Shown piece by piece: positions 1 to 6,156 of a stretch of DNA of 6,774 bases. The notes under the pieces were generated by a model, which was not told the origin of the DNA, made no database searches, and worked only from the letters and a program-made list of their open reading frames with translations. Origin of the DNA: an uncultured Bacteroidota bacterium (GTDB lineage: Bacteria > Bacteroidota > Bacteroidia > Bacteroidales > P3); NCBI GenBank assembly GCA_900545215.1, contig UQXW01000070.1, forward strand, positions 1 to 6,774, written 5' to 3'. The translations under genes and the position numbers were made by a program. How positions within the stretch are numbered: the first letter of the stretch is position 1; each line of letters opens with the position of its first letter.

Positions 1-67
1 GTTCTGTTTTTCATAAACGGCGTTTGAGAAAATTCTTTCGGCGTTTCATTCCGGCGAAACGGCGTTC
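1..67. repeat. Left phased repeat array (three palindromic cores, 21-bp period)
   Basis: Three copies of a near-palindromic core, consensus AAACGGCGTTT, are centred at 20, 41 and 62, so the period is exactly 21 bp (two turns of B-DNA). The shared heptamer CGGCGTT starts at 18, 39 and 60. The first bases of the window, GTTC, fall where a fourth core would end in the same phase (GTT at 1, 22, 43 and 64), so the array probably continues to the left of the window. Positions 18-66 match the reverse complement of 2360-2408 at 44 of 49 positions, including a perfect 26-base block (30-55 against 2371-2396). The repeat lies directly upstream of gmd. Its role is not known: a protein-binding array, a MITE-like remnant and a dispersed genomic repeat are all possible. 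Confidence 0.85.
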
Positions 68-131
68 GGCTGCAAAGGGTTAGGAAAACATCGATTCGGA
101 TTGGTAAAACGGTAAATCAAAACAAAAGAAT

Positions 132-1202
132 ATGAAGACAGCACTTATAAGCGGAATAACGGGACAGGACGGCAGTTTCCTCGCAGAGTTCCTCCTTGAA
201 AAGGGATACTGCGTTCACGGAATCATTCGCCGCAGTTCCTCTTTCAATACAGGCAGAATAGAACATCTTTACCTGAAAGAGTGGATTAAAGACCAGAGAC
301 AGGACAGGGCAATCAATCTCCATTACGGAGATATGACCGATTCCTCTTCCTTAATACGTATCTTGCAGGAGGTTCGTCCCGATGAGATTTACAACCTTGC
401 CGCACAAAGTCATGTGAAAGTCAGTTTCGATGTGCCGGAATACACGGCCGAAACGGATGCAGTGGGAACCCTTAGGCTCTTGGAGGCTGTGCGTATCCTC
501 GGACTGGAAAAGAAAACGAAAATTTATCAAGCCTCCACATCGGAACTTTACGGATTGGTGCAGGAAGTGCCGCAGAACGAGACAACTCCCTTTTATCCTC
601 GTTCGCCATACGGAGTGGCTAAGTTGTACGGCTTTTGGATTATAAAGAATTACCGTGAGAGCTACGGCATGTTTGCCGTGAACGGAATATTGTTCAATCA
701 CGAAAGCGAGAGACGGGGGGAGACATTCGTAACACGCAAAATCACCCTTGCCGCCGCACGTGTGGCAAAAGGCTTGCAGGACAAACTCTACCTCGGCAAC
801 CTTTCCGCTCTGAGGGATTGGGGTTATGCAAGAGACTATGTGGAGTGCATGTGGCTCATGTTGCAACAAGACAAGCCGGAGGACTTTGTCATCGCAACCG
901 GCGAGGCTCACAGCGTAAGGGAATTTTGTTCTTTGGCGTTCAAATATGCAGGCATAGACTTGCAATGGCAGGGTGAAGGAGTGAATGAGAAAGGCATAGA
1001 TACCGCAACGGGAAGAGTATTAGTCGAGGTAGATGAGAAATTCTTCCGACCTGCGGAAGTGGAACAACTTCTCGGCAATCCGGCAAAGGCACAAAGGGTT
1101 CTCGGTTGGAATCCCCGCAAGACGAGTTTCGAGGAACTCGTACGCATAATGGTTGAAGCAGATTTGAAGAAAGCAGAGGCGGAAGCCAAAGCAGCAGAAT
1201 AA
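132..1202 (+). CDS. gmd: GDP-mannose 4,6-dehydratase
   Basis: This cytoplasmic enzyme converts GDP-D-mannose to GDP-4-keto-6-deoxy-D-mannose, the first committed step towards GDP-L-fucose and related deoxysugars. It is an extended short-chain dehydrogenase. The NADP-binding glycine motif is G8-x-x-G11-x-x-G14 (GITGQDG). The catalytic set is T136 and E138 in TSELYG plus Y160 and K164 in YGVAK. These match T132, E134, Y156 and K160 of the E. coli enzyme with a constant offset of four. The NHESxRRGETFVTRKI block characteristic of Gmd is present, with Glu where E. coli has Pro. The length of 356 residues is close to the usual 345-375, and the C-terminal tail is rich in Ala, Lys and Glu. The ATG at 132 gives a standard N-terminus with the nucleotide fold beginning at residue 3. 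fcl follows 12 bp downstream, so the two form an operon. No -7 element is visible in the 65 bases between the repeat array and the start codon, so its promoter is unlocated. Confidence 0.97.
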   Translation: MKTALISGITGQDGSFLAEFLLEKGYCVHGIIRRSSSFNTGRIEHLYLKEWIKDQRQDRAINLHYGDMTDSSSLIRILQEVRPDEIYNLAAQSHVKVSFDVPEYTAETDAVGTLRLLEAVRILGLEKKTKIYQASTSELYGLVQEVPQNETTPFYPRSPYGVAKLYGFWIIKNYRESYGMFAVNGILFNHESERRGETFVTRKITLAAARVAKGLQDKLYLGNLSALRDWGYARDYVECMWLMLQQDKPEDFVIATGEAHSVREFCSLAFKYAGIDLQWQGEGVNEKGIDTATGRVLVEVDEKFFRPAEVEQLLGNPAKAQRVLGWNPRKTSFEELVRIMVEADLKKAEAEAKAAE

Positions 1203-1214
1203 AAACATAAAGCA

Positions 1215-2300
1215 ATGGATAAGCATTCAAAGATATTCGTCGCAGGTCATAGAGGATTGGTCGGCTCTGCCATTTTACGACAGTTGGGAAACAGAGGATA
1301 CGATAACCTTATTCTCAAAACGCATAAGGAATTGGATTTACGCAATCAGGCGGAAACGGAAGCCTTCTTCAAGGAGGAAAGACCGGAATACGTCTTTCTT
1401 GCCGCCGCCTTTGTGGGAGGAATAATGGCGAACTCGCTTTACAGGGCTGACTTCATATATAACAACCTCCAAATACAGAACAACGTCATTCATTTCTCAT
1501 ATAAATACGGCGTAAAGAAGCTCCTCTTCCTCGGAAGCACCTGCATATATCCCCGCAACGCCGCACAGCCCATTCGTGAAGAAAGCCTGTTGACCGACGA
1601 ACTCGAATACACCAACGAACCATACGCTTTGGCAAAGATAGCAGGCTTGAAAATGTGCGAAAGCTATAATTTGCAATACGGGACGGACTTCATAGCCGTC
1701 ATGCCAACCAATCTATACGGTCCGAACGACAATTTCAACCTCGAAACCTCCCATGTCATGCCAGCACTCGTGCGGAAAGCCCACCTCGGCAAATGTCTGC
1801 AAGAAGAGAATTGGGAATTACTATGCAGGGATTTGGACAGAAACCCGATAGAAGGCGTAAACGGCACAAGCGGCAAGGCAGAGATAATGGCGAAATTGGC
1901 GAAATACGGAATCGAAAAACACGATGGCGAAACCACGATAGAAGTATGGGGTAGCGGAAAACCATTGAGAGAATTCCTTTGGAGCGATGACATGGCAGAT
2001 GCCTGCGTTTTCCTCATGGAAAAAGTAAGTTTCCGCGACACATACGCCGCAGGAGAGAAAGAAATCAGGAATTGCCACATCAATATCGGCACAGGAAAAG
2101 AGATAAGCATAAGAGAACTCTTCGAGATGGTCTGCCGCACAGTCGGATACGACGGAAAAATAAAATATAATGCCGCCAAACCCGACGGCACACCGCGAAA
2201 ACTGACCGACGTAAGCAAACTCCACGCCCTCGGCTGGCAACATAAAATAGAACTACCCCAAGGCATAGAAATGCTCTACCGTTCATACCTCACCGAATAA
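1215..2300 (+). CDS. fcl: GDP-L-fucose synthase (GDP-4-keto-6-deoxy-mannose epimerase/reductase)
   Basis: This is the second enzyme of the pathway. It epimerises C3 and C5 of GDP-4-keto-6-deoxymannose and reduces C4 with NADPH to give GDP-L-fucose. Visible motifs are the nucleotide-binding loop GHRGLVG (G11, G14, G17), S108 and C110 in GSTCIYP, Y137 and K141 in YALAK, and H180 in TSHVMPAL. Together they reproduce the E. coli catalytic residues S107, C109, Y136, K140 and H179 with an offset of one. The WGSGKPLREFLW block (245-256) supplies the substrate-binding Arg (R252). The protein is 361 residues, against about 320 in E. coli. The extra 40 or so residues sit between roughly 192 and 238, after the catalytic His and before WGSG. 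I recall similar insertions in other Bacteroidota homologues, so this is probably a lineage variant rather than damage. It is the last gene of the cassette, and the inverted repeat array begins about 58 bp after its stop. Leucine is often CTC here, unlike in aspA. Confidence 0.96.
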   Translation: MDKHSKIFVAGHRGLVGSAILRQLGNRGYDNLILKTHKELDLRNQAETEAFFKEERPEYVFLAAAFVGGIMANSLYRADFIYNNLQIQNNVIHFSYKYGVKKLLFLGSTCIYPRNAAQPIREESLLTDELEYTNEPYALAKIAGLKMCESYNLQYGTDFIAVMPTNLYGPNDNFNLETSHVMPALVRKAHLGKCLQEENWELLCRDLDRNPIEGVNGTSGKAEIMAKLAKYGIEKHDGETTIEVWGSGKPLREFLWSDDMADACVFLMEKVSFRDTYAAGEKEIRNCHINIGTGKEISIRELFEMVCRTVGYDGKIKYNAAKPDGTPRKLTDVSKLHALGWQHKIELPQGIEMLYRSYLTE

Positions 2301-2357
2301 CCGAAAAACAAAGCCTTTAAGAACGAAGAAAGCACCCTGTCCCTCAGCATAAAACCC

Positions 2358-2455
2358 GAAACGCCGTTTGGCCGGAATGAAACGCCGAAAGAATTTCATA
2401 GAACGCCGATTCGTTCACCCCGAAACGGCGTTTTGTGCTTGACAAAACGCCGTTT
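2358..2455. repeat. Right phased repeat array (five palindromic cores, inverted relative to left array)
   Basis: Five copies of the core AAACGSCGTTT are centred at 2364, 2385, 2406, 2428 and 2450, with steps of 21, 21, 22 and 22 bp. Cores 1 to 3 with their linkers are the inverted copy of the left array: 2360-2408 against 18-66, with mismatches only opposite left positions 25, 26, 28, 29 and 56. Linkers are partly conserved (for example GGAAT and GAATTTCAT), so the repeated unit is the whole 21-mer and not only the core. Core 1 and cores 4 and 5 are full palindromes, while cores 2 and 3 are degenerate on one side. The array occupies the space just after fcl, so the two arrays bracket the gmd-fcl cassette. 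Function is unknown. Confidence 0.85.
2423..2455. terminator. Hairpin formed by the last two repeat cores, possible terminator of gmd-fcl
   Basis: A perfect 13-bp stem, AAACGGCGTTTTG (2423-2435) with its complement at 2443-2455, encloses a 7-base loop TGCTTGA. It is the only strong hairpin downstream of fcl and could end that transcript on either strand. However, no T-run follows beyond the final GTTT, so termination is a guess. The hairpin may simply result from two adjacent oppositely oriented repeat cores. Confidence 0.35.
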
Positions 2456-2671
2456 AAGTCTATGGGTTCGCAAGGTGTTGATTTCCGGATTGCAAAAGGT
2501 CGGAATGAATTGCTGTCCCGATATGTGTTTATACCGTTTTCTTCTCTCTGTTTCCACTTTCAATAGTGGTGTTTGCCATGATTTGTCGAACGAAACGCAC
2601 TTGTAAAGTATCAGGAAGAAATGGTTGAGGAGCGGAAGCAGAATTTTTTCTTCAAACTTGCCGGAAAGTTC

Positions 2672-2701
2672 TTGACAATGTCATGTTTTTTCGTACATTT
2701 G
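2672..2701 (+). promoter_or_regulatory. aspA promoter, Bacteroidota sigma-ABfr type
   Basis: TTG of the -33 element is at 2672-2674 and TACATTTG, an exact TAnnTTTG -7 element, is at 2694-2701, with a 19-base spacer. Transcription should start a few bases downstream of 2701, giving a leader of about 45 bases before the aspA ATG at 2755. The leader has no Shine-Dalgarno sequence, as is usual in this phylum. Confidence 0.8.
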
Positions 2702-2754
2702 CACTTTCGTTTTCGGACGATTGGAATTATTGACAAATTAAAAGCATTATCAAA

Positions 2755-4194
2755 ATGATTGATTCAACAAAATATTCAGGTAAAATGCGTCAGGAGAGCG
2801 ACTTGATAGGAACGAAAGAAATTCCTGTGGAGGCTCTTTATGGTGTACAGTCGGCAAGAGGTTTCGAGAACTTCAAAATTTCCGGCAAATTGATGAACGA
2901 CTATCCTAACTTCATCAAAGGTATGGCTTTGACGAAGAAGGGTGCTGCCGTTGCCAACCACAAACAAGGCAAGTTGACGGACGAACAATTCAAAGCCATT
3001 TCGCAAGCTTGCGACGAGCTTTTGGAAGGAAAACATCATGAGTTCTTCTTGTCCGATATGATACAAGGCGGTGCAGGTACGACTGTCAACATGAATGCAA
3101 ACGAGGTGTTGGCGAACCGTGCTTTGGAGATAATGGGCAAGGAACACGGTCAATACGAATTTTGTTCCCCTAACGACCATTTGAACGCTTCCCAATCCAC
3201 AAACGATGCTTATCCTACTGCATTCCATTTCGGATTGTACTTGGAGAACAAGCAACTTGTCGAAGCCTTGAACAAGATTATCGTTTCTTTGGACGCGAAA
3301 GCGAAAGAATTTGCACATATAATAAAGATGGGAAGAACCCAATTGCAGGACGGAGTGCCTATGACATTGGGACAGACTTTCAAAGGTTTTGCAAATTTGT
3401 TGAGAAGAGAGGTTGAGAACTTGAACAAAGCGGCAGAAGATTTGCTTTGTATAAACATGGGTGCCACGGCCATAGGAACTGGAATTTGCTCCGAACCCGG
3501 TTACAGCAAACTTTGCACCGAGGCTTTGAGAGAAATCACAGGTTGGAACGTAACTTTGGCTGAGGATTTGGTTGAGGTAACTTCCGATACTTCCACTTTG
3601 GTGGGCTATTCTTCCGAATTGAAACGTATAGCTTTGAAAGCAATAAAGATATGCAACGACTTGCGTTTGATGGGTTCGGGTCCTCGTTGCGGTATCCACG
3701 AATTGTTCTTGCCGGAAATGCAACCGGGTTCATCGATTATGCCGGGTAAGGTAAACCCTGTTATACCTGAGGTGATGAACCAGCTTTGCTACAAGGTGAT
3801 AGGCAATGACACTGCCGTTATGTTGGCAGCCGAGAATGCACAGTTGGAGTTGAACGTAATGGAACCGGTATTGGTATTCTGCTTGTTTGAATCCATAGAC
3901 TTGTTGACCAACGGTTTCAATACTCTAAGAACGCTTTGCATCGACGGTATCAGAGCCGACGAGGCAAATTGCGAACGTCAGGTGAAAGGTTCCATCGGAA
4001 TAGTTACGGCTTTGAACCCTATCATCGGATATAAGAACTCGACGAAGATTGCAAAAGAAGCAATGCAAACAGGTAAGGGTGTTTACGAATTGGTATTGGA
4101 GCATGATATATTGTCGAAAGAGGACTTGGATACCATTTTGAAGCCTGAAAACATGATTGCACCGGTTAAATTGAACATCAAACCGAAACACTAA
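2755..4194 (+). CDS. aspA: Aspartate ammonia-lyase (aspartase)
   Basis: The enzyme reversibly deaminates L-aspartate to fumarate and ammonia. In anaerobic Bacteroidota it can feed fumarate respiration and succinate formation. It belongs to the fumarase/aspartase superfamily and is expected to be a cytoplasmic homotetramer. Superfamily regions are all present: GGAGTTVNMNANEV (105-118, with T109), SQSTNDAYPT (146-155, with T149 and N150), GRTQLQD (193-199), and the mobile signature loop GSSIMPGKVNP (325-335) with the catalytic-base serine S326 and K332. With an offset of eight, these correspond to T101, T141, N142 and S318 of the Bacillus aspartase. Gln after GRT, and VIPEVMNQ after the signature, fit aspartase rather than class II fumarase, which has GRTHLQD. 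The length of 479 residues matches E. coli AspA (478). It has its own promoter and terminator, so it is a single-gene unit. Leucine is overwhelmingly TTG, which may reflect high expression. Confidence 0.96.
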   Translation: MIDSTKYSGKMRQESDLIGTKEIPVEALYGVQSARGFENFKISGKLMNDYPNFIKGMALTKKGAAVANHKQGKLTDEQFKAISQACDELLEGKHHEFFLSDMIQGGAGTTVNMNANEVLANRALEIMGKEHGQYEFCSPNDHLNASQSTNDAYPTAFHFGLYLENKQLVEALNKIIVSLDAKAKEFAHIIKMGRTQLQDGVPMTLGQTFKGFANLLRREVENLNKAAEDLLCINMGATAIGTGICSEPGYSKLCTEALREITGWNVTLAEDLVEVTSDTSTLVGYSSELKRIALKAIKICNDLRLMGSGPRCGIHELFLPEMQPGSSIMPGKVNPVIPEVMNQLCYKVIGNDTAVMLAAENAQLELNVMEPVLVFCLFESIDLLTNGFNTLRTLCIDGIRADEANCERQVKGSIGIVTALNPIIGYKNSTKIAKEAMQTGKGVYELVLEHDILSKEDLDTILKPENMIAPVKLNIKPKH

Positions 4195-4232
4195 GTCTCA
4201 AAAGGACTAAGATAGTATTTTTTTTCATTTGC

Positions 4233-4266
4233 ACCCGCCTGATGTTTCATCGGGCGGGTTTGTTTT
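4233..4266 (+). terminator. Rho-independent terminator of aspA
   Basis: A 12-bp GC-rich stem pairs ACCCGCCTGATG (4233-4244) with CATCGGGCGGGT (4248-4259) around a TTT loop, with a single G-T wobble (4240 with 4252). It is followed by TTGTTTTT. The hairpin lies 38 bases after the aspA stop codon and is the strongest terminator in the middle of the window. Confidence 0.9.
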
Positions 4267-4380
4267 TCTCCACAGCATATCAACTGAAAGAACGACAACG
4301 TGTTTTATATCTTTCATACATCGTTTTCGTTCATAAAAAGACATTGAAGAAACAAGCAAGAGAACTCTTTGATGGCTTGT

Positions 4381-4412
4381 TTTGTTGTTGTGGATATATT
4401 TTCATACCTTTG
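4381..4412 (+). promoter_or_regulatory. Promoter of the mrp-nfu-adenosyltransferase operon, Bacteroidota type
   Basis: A TTTG -33 element at 4381-4384 and TACCTTTG, an exact TAnnTTTG -7 element, at 4405-4412 are separated by 20 bases. The ATG of the ATPase lies 31 bases after the -7 element, so the leader should be short (about 25 bases). No operator or riboswitch is apparent in the 120 bases between the aspA terminator and this promoter. Confidence 0.8.
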
Positions 4413-4443
4413 CAGGCGTTTTTCCCGATAAAGATTTTCTGAA

Positions 4444-5280
4444 ATGACAAATATATTCGAAGAGAAAAGAAGAAAGCAGGAGGCGATAGATAACGCAATG
4501 AGCAAAATAAAGCACGTCATTGCTGTTGCCAGCGGAAAGGGTGGCGTAGGCAAGTCCACCGTAGCAGCAAATATCGCTTTGTCTTTGGCAAAGAAAGGTT
4601 ACAGGGTCGGTTTGGCTGATGCTGATATCTATGGTCCGAGCATTCCGACGTTGTTCAATATCGATAATGAACAGGTAATGGCTGCCGAAATAGACGGACG
4701 ACAACTTATGTTGCCTTTCGAGAAGTTCGGAATAAAGATGATGAGCGTCGGTTTCTTTGTGGACAAAGACAAACCTATGTTATGGCGGGGACCGATGGCA
4801 GCAAACACTCTTACACAAATGCTTACCGAGACTTTTTGGGACGAATTGGACTTCTTGATCTTGGACATGCCTCCGGGAACAGGCGACATACAGTTGACCT
4901 TGGTGCAACAATACTCCGTATCAGGTGCCATATTCGTTTGCACGCCTCAACAACTTGCCGTTGCCGATGTGAGAAGAGCTGTAAACATGTTCAAAAACGA
5001 CCAAATTCCGGTTCCGATAATAGGATTGGTGGAAAACATGGCATACTTCACGCCTAAGGAATTGCCGAACAACAAATATTATATATTCGGTAAAGGTGGC
5101 GGAGAAGCCTTGGCAAAAGAAACAGGCATAGAGCTCATTGCCCAAATACCGATTTCCCTCGACATATCGGAGACCAACGACAGTGGAAACCCGATTTCAT
5201 TGGATTTTTCCTCTCCGGAGGCAGAATGTTTCATGCAGTTGGCAGAAAAAATAGCAGAAAAAACAATCAAACAAAAGTAA
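4444..5280 (+). CDS. Mrp/NBP35-family P-loop ATPase, iron-sulfur cluster carrier type (short form)
   Basis: Proteins of this family (Mrp, ApbC, NBP35) bind and transfer iron-sulfur clusters to apoproteins in an ATP-dependent way. The deviant Walker A is GKGGVGKST (31-39) with the signature lysine K32 and K37. Switch I is DADIYGPSIP (59-68), and the Walker B/switch II is LILDMPPGTGD (138-148). VENMAYF (196-202) and YYIFGKGGGE further identify the Mrp branch. Two things are odd. The protein is only 278 residues and begins directly with a 20-residue charged helix before the ATPase, so the N-terminal DUF59/MIP18 domain of 360-370-residue Mrp proteins is absent. In addition, the CxxC pair that follows ENMxxF in many homologues is replaced by TPKEL, and no CxxC occurs anywhere. 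The promoter position supports the ATG at 4444 over an in-frame ATG at 4498. The nfu-type gene follows after 6 bp, so the missing cluster ligands may be supplied by that partner; this is inference. Confidence 0.92.
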   Translation: MTNIFEEKRRKQEAIDNAMSKIKHVIAVASGKGGVGKSTVAANIALSLAKKGYRVGLADADIYGPSIPTLFNIDNEQVMAAEIDGRQLMLPFEKFGIKMMSVGFFVDKDKPMLWRGPMAANTLTQMLTETFWDELDFLILDMPPGTGDIQLTLVQQYSVSGAIFVCTPQQLAVADVRRAVNMFKNDQIPVPIIGLVENMAYFTPKELPNNKYYIFGKGGGEALAKETGIELIAQIPISLDISETNDSGNPISLDFSSPEAECFMQLAEKIAEKTIKQK

Positions 5281-5286
5281 AATATC

Positions 5287-5535
5287 ATGACACAGGAAGA
5301 AAGAACAGACTTGGAGAACAGAGTAAAGAAAGTAATAGACAGCATACGCCCATATCTGCAAAATGATGGCGGAGATATAGAGTTTGTCAGCATGAGCGAT
5401 GAGAAGGTTGTATATGTGGAGTTACAAGGACACTGCGGCAGTTGTCCTCATGCCTTGGCTACTTTGAAGCAAGGTGTGGAAGCAGCAGTCAAAGAAGAAG
5501 TGCCGGAAATCGTTTCTGTCGAAAGAATAGCTTAA
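5287..5535 (+). CDS. Nfu-type iron-sulfur scaffold (NifU C-terminal domain protein)
   Basis: This 82-residue protein consists of a single NifU C-terminal (Nfu) domain. It contains the usual helix with IRPYLQNDGGDIEFV (20-34), two strands, and the cluster-binding C50-G-S-C53 motif in GHCGSCPHALATLKQGVE. Two such subunits would hold a [4Fe-4S] cluster between their CxxC pairs and pass it to client proteins. The motif is GHCGSCPHA rather than the commoner GACxxCPSS, but both cysteines and the following proline are intact. It has neither an A-type nor a NifU N-terminal domain. It begins 6 bp after the ATPase gene and ends 16 bp before the adenosyltransferase gene, so it is almost certainly co-transcribed. 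Its job is probably to act with the ATPase in cluster delivery. The length is normal for a stand-alone bacterial Nfu. Confidence 0.93.
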   Translation: MTQEERTDLENRVKKVIDSIRPYLQNDGGDIEFVSMSDEKVVYVELQGHCGSCPHALATLKQGVEAAVKEEVPEIVSVERIA

Positions 5536-5551
5536 GGCTTAAACAAAAGAT

Positions 5552-6094
5552 ATGATTTACACAAGAAAAGGTGATAACGGCACAACAAGCCTTGTAGGTG
5601 GTGAACGCGTACCCAAATATGACCTCCGCGTAGAGTGTTATGGCACAGTTGATGAGTTGGTTTCTTATTTGGGTTTGATTAGGGACTATCTGCATGATGC
5701 TGTTCTTATGGATGAGATAAAGAAAATTCAAAACACTCTCTTCAATGTTGAAAGCATCTTGGCTTGCGAAACTCCGGAAATAGCGGCTAAAATGCCGCCG
5801 GTTACGGAAGAGAACGTACGTTATTTGGAGAAAAGGATAGATGAAATAAACGCGCAGTTGCCACCACTGAAGGCTTTTATCATTCCGGGGGGTAGCCGAA
5901 CGAGTTCGCATATACACGTTGCGAGAACCATTTGTCGAAGAGCCGAACGACTATGTGTAAGATTGAATAAAGAAAAACCAACAGACAATACAATATTGCA
6001 ATACATAAACCGTTTATCAGACTATCTTTTCGTACTTTCACGCCTGATTTTGAAACAAAAAGGCAGAAAGGAAAGCTATTGGGAAAGCGAATGA
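5552..6094 (+). CDS. Cob(I)alamin adenosyltransferase, PduO/MMAB type
   Basis: The enzyme transfers the 5'-deoxyadenosyl group of ATP to cob(I)alamin to form adenosylcobalamin, the cofactor of methylmalonyl-CoA mutase and other B12 enzymes. In Bacteroidota this fits the succinate-propionate pathway. The ATP-binding N-terminus is TRKGDNGTTSL (4-14), followed by YGTVDELVSYLG. The second conserved block, FIIPGGSRTSSHIHVARTICRRAER (109-133), contains R125, R129 and E132, matching R186, R190 and E193 of human MMAB. NRLSDYLFVLSR (153-164) contains N153, matching N214. The length of 180 residues is typical of the all-helical trimeric PduO-type family, and it has no fused DUF336 domain. It is the third gene of the operon. 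The family does not need an iron-sulfur cluster, so why it sits with two cluster carriers is not evident. The gene ends with ATGA at 6091-6094. Confidence 0.95.
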   Translation: MIYTRKGDNGTTSLVGGERVPKYDLRVECYGTVDELVSYLGLIRDYLHDAVLMDEIKKIQNTLFNVESILACETPEIAAKMPPVTEENVRYLEKRIDEINAQLPPLKAFIIPGGSRTSSHIHVARTICRRAERLCVRLNKEKPTDNTILQYINRLSDYLFVLSRLILKQKGRKESYWESE

Positions 6095-6156
6095 AAGTAA
6101 GAAAACGGCAAAAAGCAGATTGAAAAGGAATAAAACAACAATAAAAACATAGAACA

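Larger units (their letters stand above)
2301..2754. other. Intergenic region between fcl and aspA, no convincing gene
   Basis: These 454 bases hold, in order, a short spacer, the right repeat array (2358-2455), about 215 bases without recognisable features, and the aspA promoter and leader (2672-2754). In the featureless part there is only a 5-bp hairpin (CCACT at 2554-2558 with AGTGG at 2565-2569) and short frames of at most 45 codons with no family resemblance. The motif CGGAATGAA from the array linker recurs once at 2501-2509, possibly a decayed repeat unit. Confidence 0.7.

Noticed and set aside
15..67. CRISPR array
   Set aside because: The 21-bp units have conserved linkers, not unique spacers, and there are no cas genes in the window.
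351..965. Long minus-strand frame of 204 codons opposite gmd
   Set aside because: It lies wholly within gmd, shows no family motif, and is rich in Cys, His and Gln as expected of a shadow frame.
1664..2266. Minus-strand frame of 200 codons opposite fcl
   Set aside because: It overlaps the conserved core of fcl entirely and has no motif.
2462..2566. 34-codon frame after the right repeat array
   Set aside because: Short, no family match, no promoter or ribosome signal; indistinguishable from chance.
2621..2758. 45-codon frame ending in TGA that overlaps the aspA start as ATGA
   Set aside because: It would span the aspA promoter, and the predicted transcript starts after most of the frame. 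No conserved features, so the overlap is probably chance.
2776..3723. Minus-strand frame of 315 codons opposite aspA
   Set aside because: aspA is unmistakable on the + strand with all catalytic motifs. The opposite frame is open because of aspA codon bias and has no recognisable domain.
4260..4380. Cobalamin riboswitch upstream of the operon containing the adenosyltransferase
   Set aside because: The space before the promoter and the roughly 25-base leader are too short, and no B12-box-like sequence is seen.
4242..4442. Plus-strand frame of 66 codons between aspA and the Mrp-type gene
   Set aside because: Its ATG lies inside the aspA terminator hairpin and the frame runs through the promoter of the next operon. 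The translation has no family resemblance.
6091..6123. Ten-codon frame overlapping the adenosyltransferase stop as ATGA
   Set aside because: The peptide is tiny and Lys/Arg-rich in an A-rich gap. No evidence of conservation.
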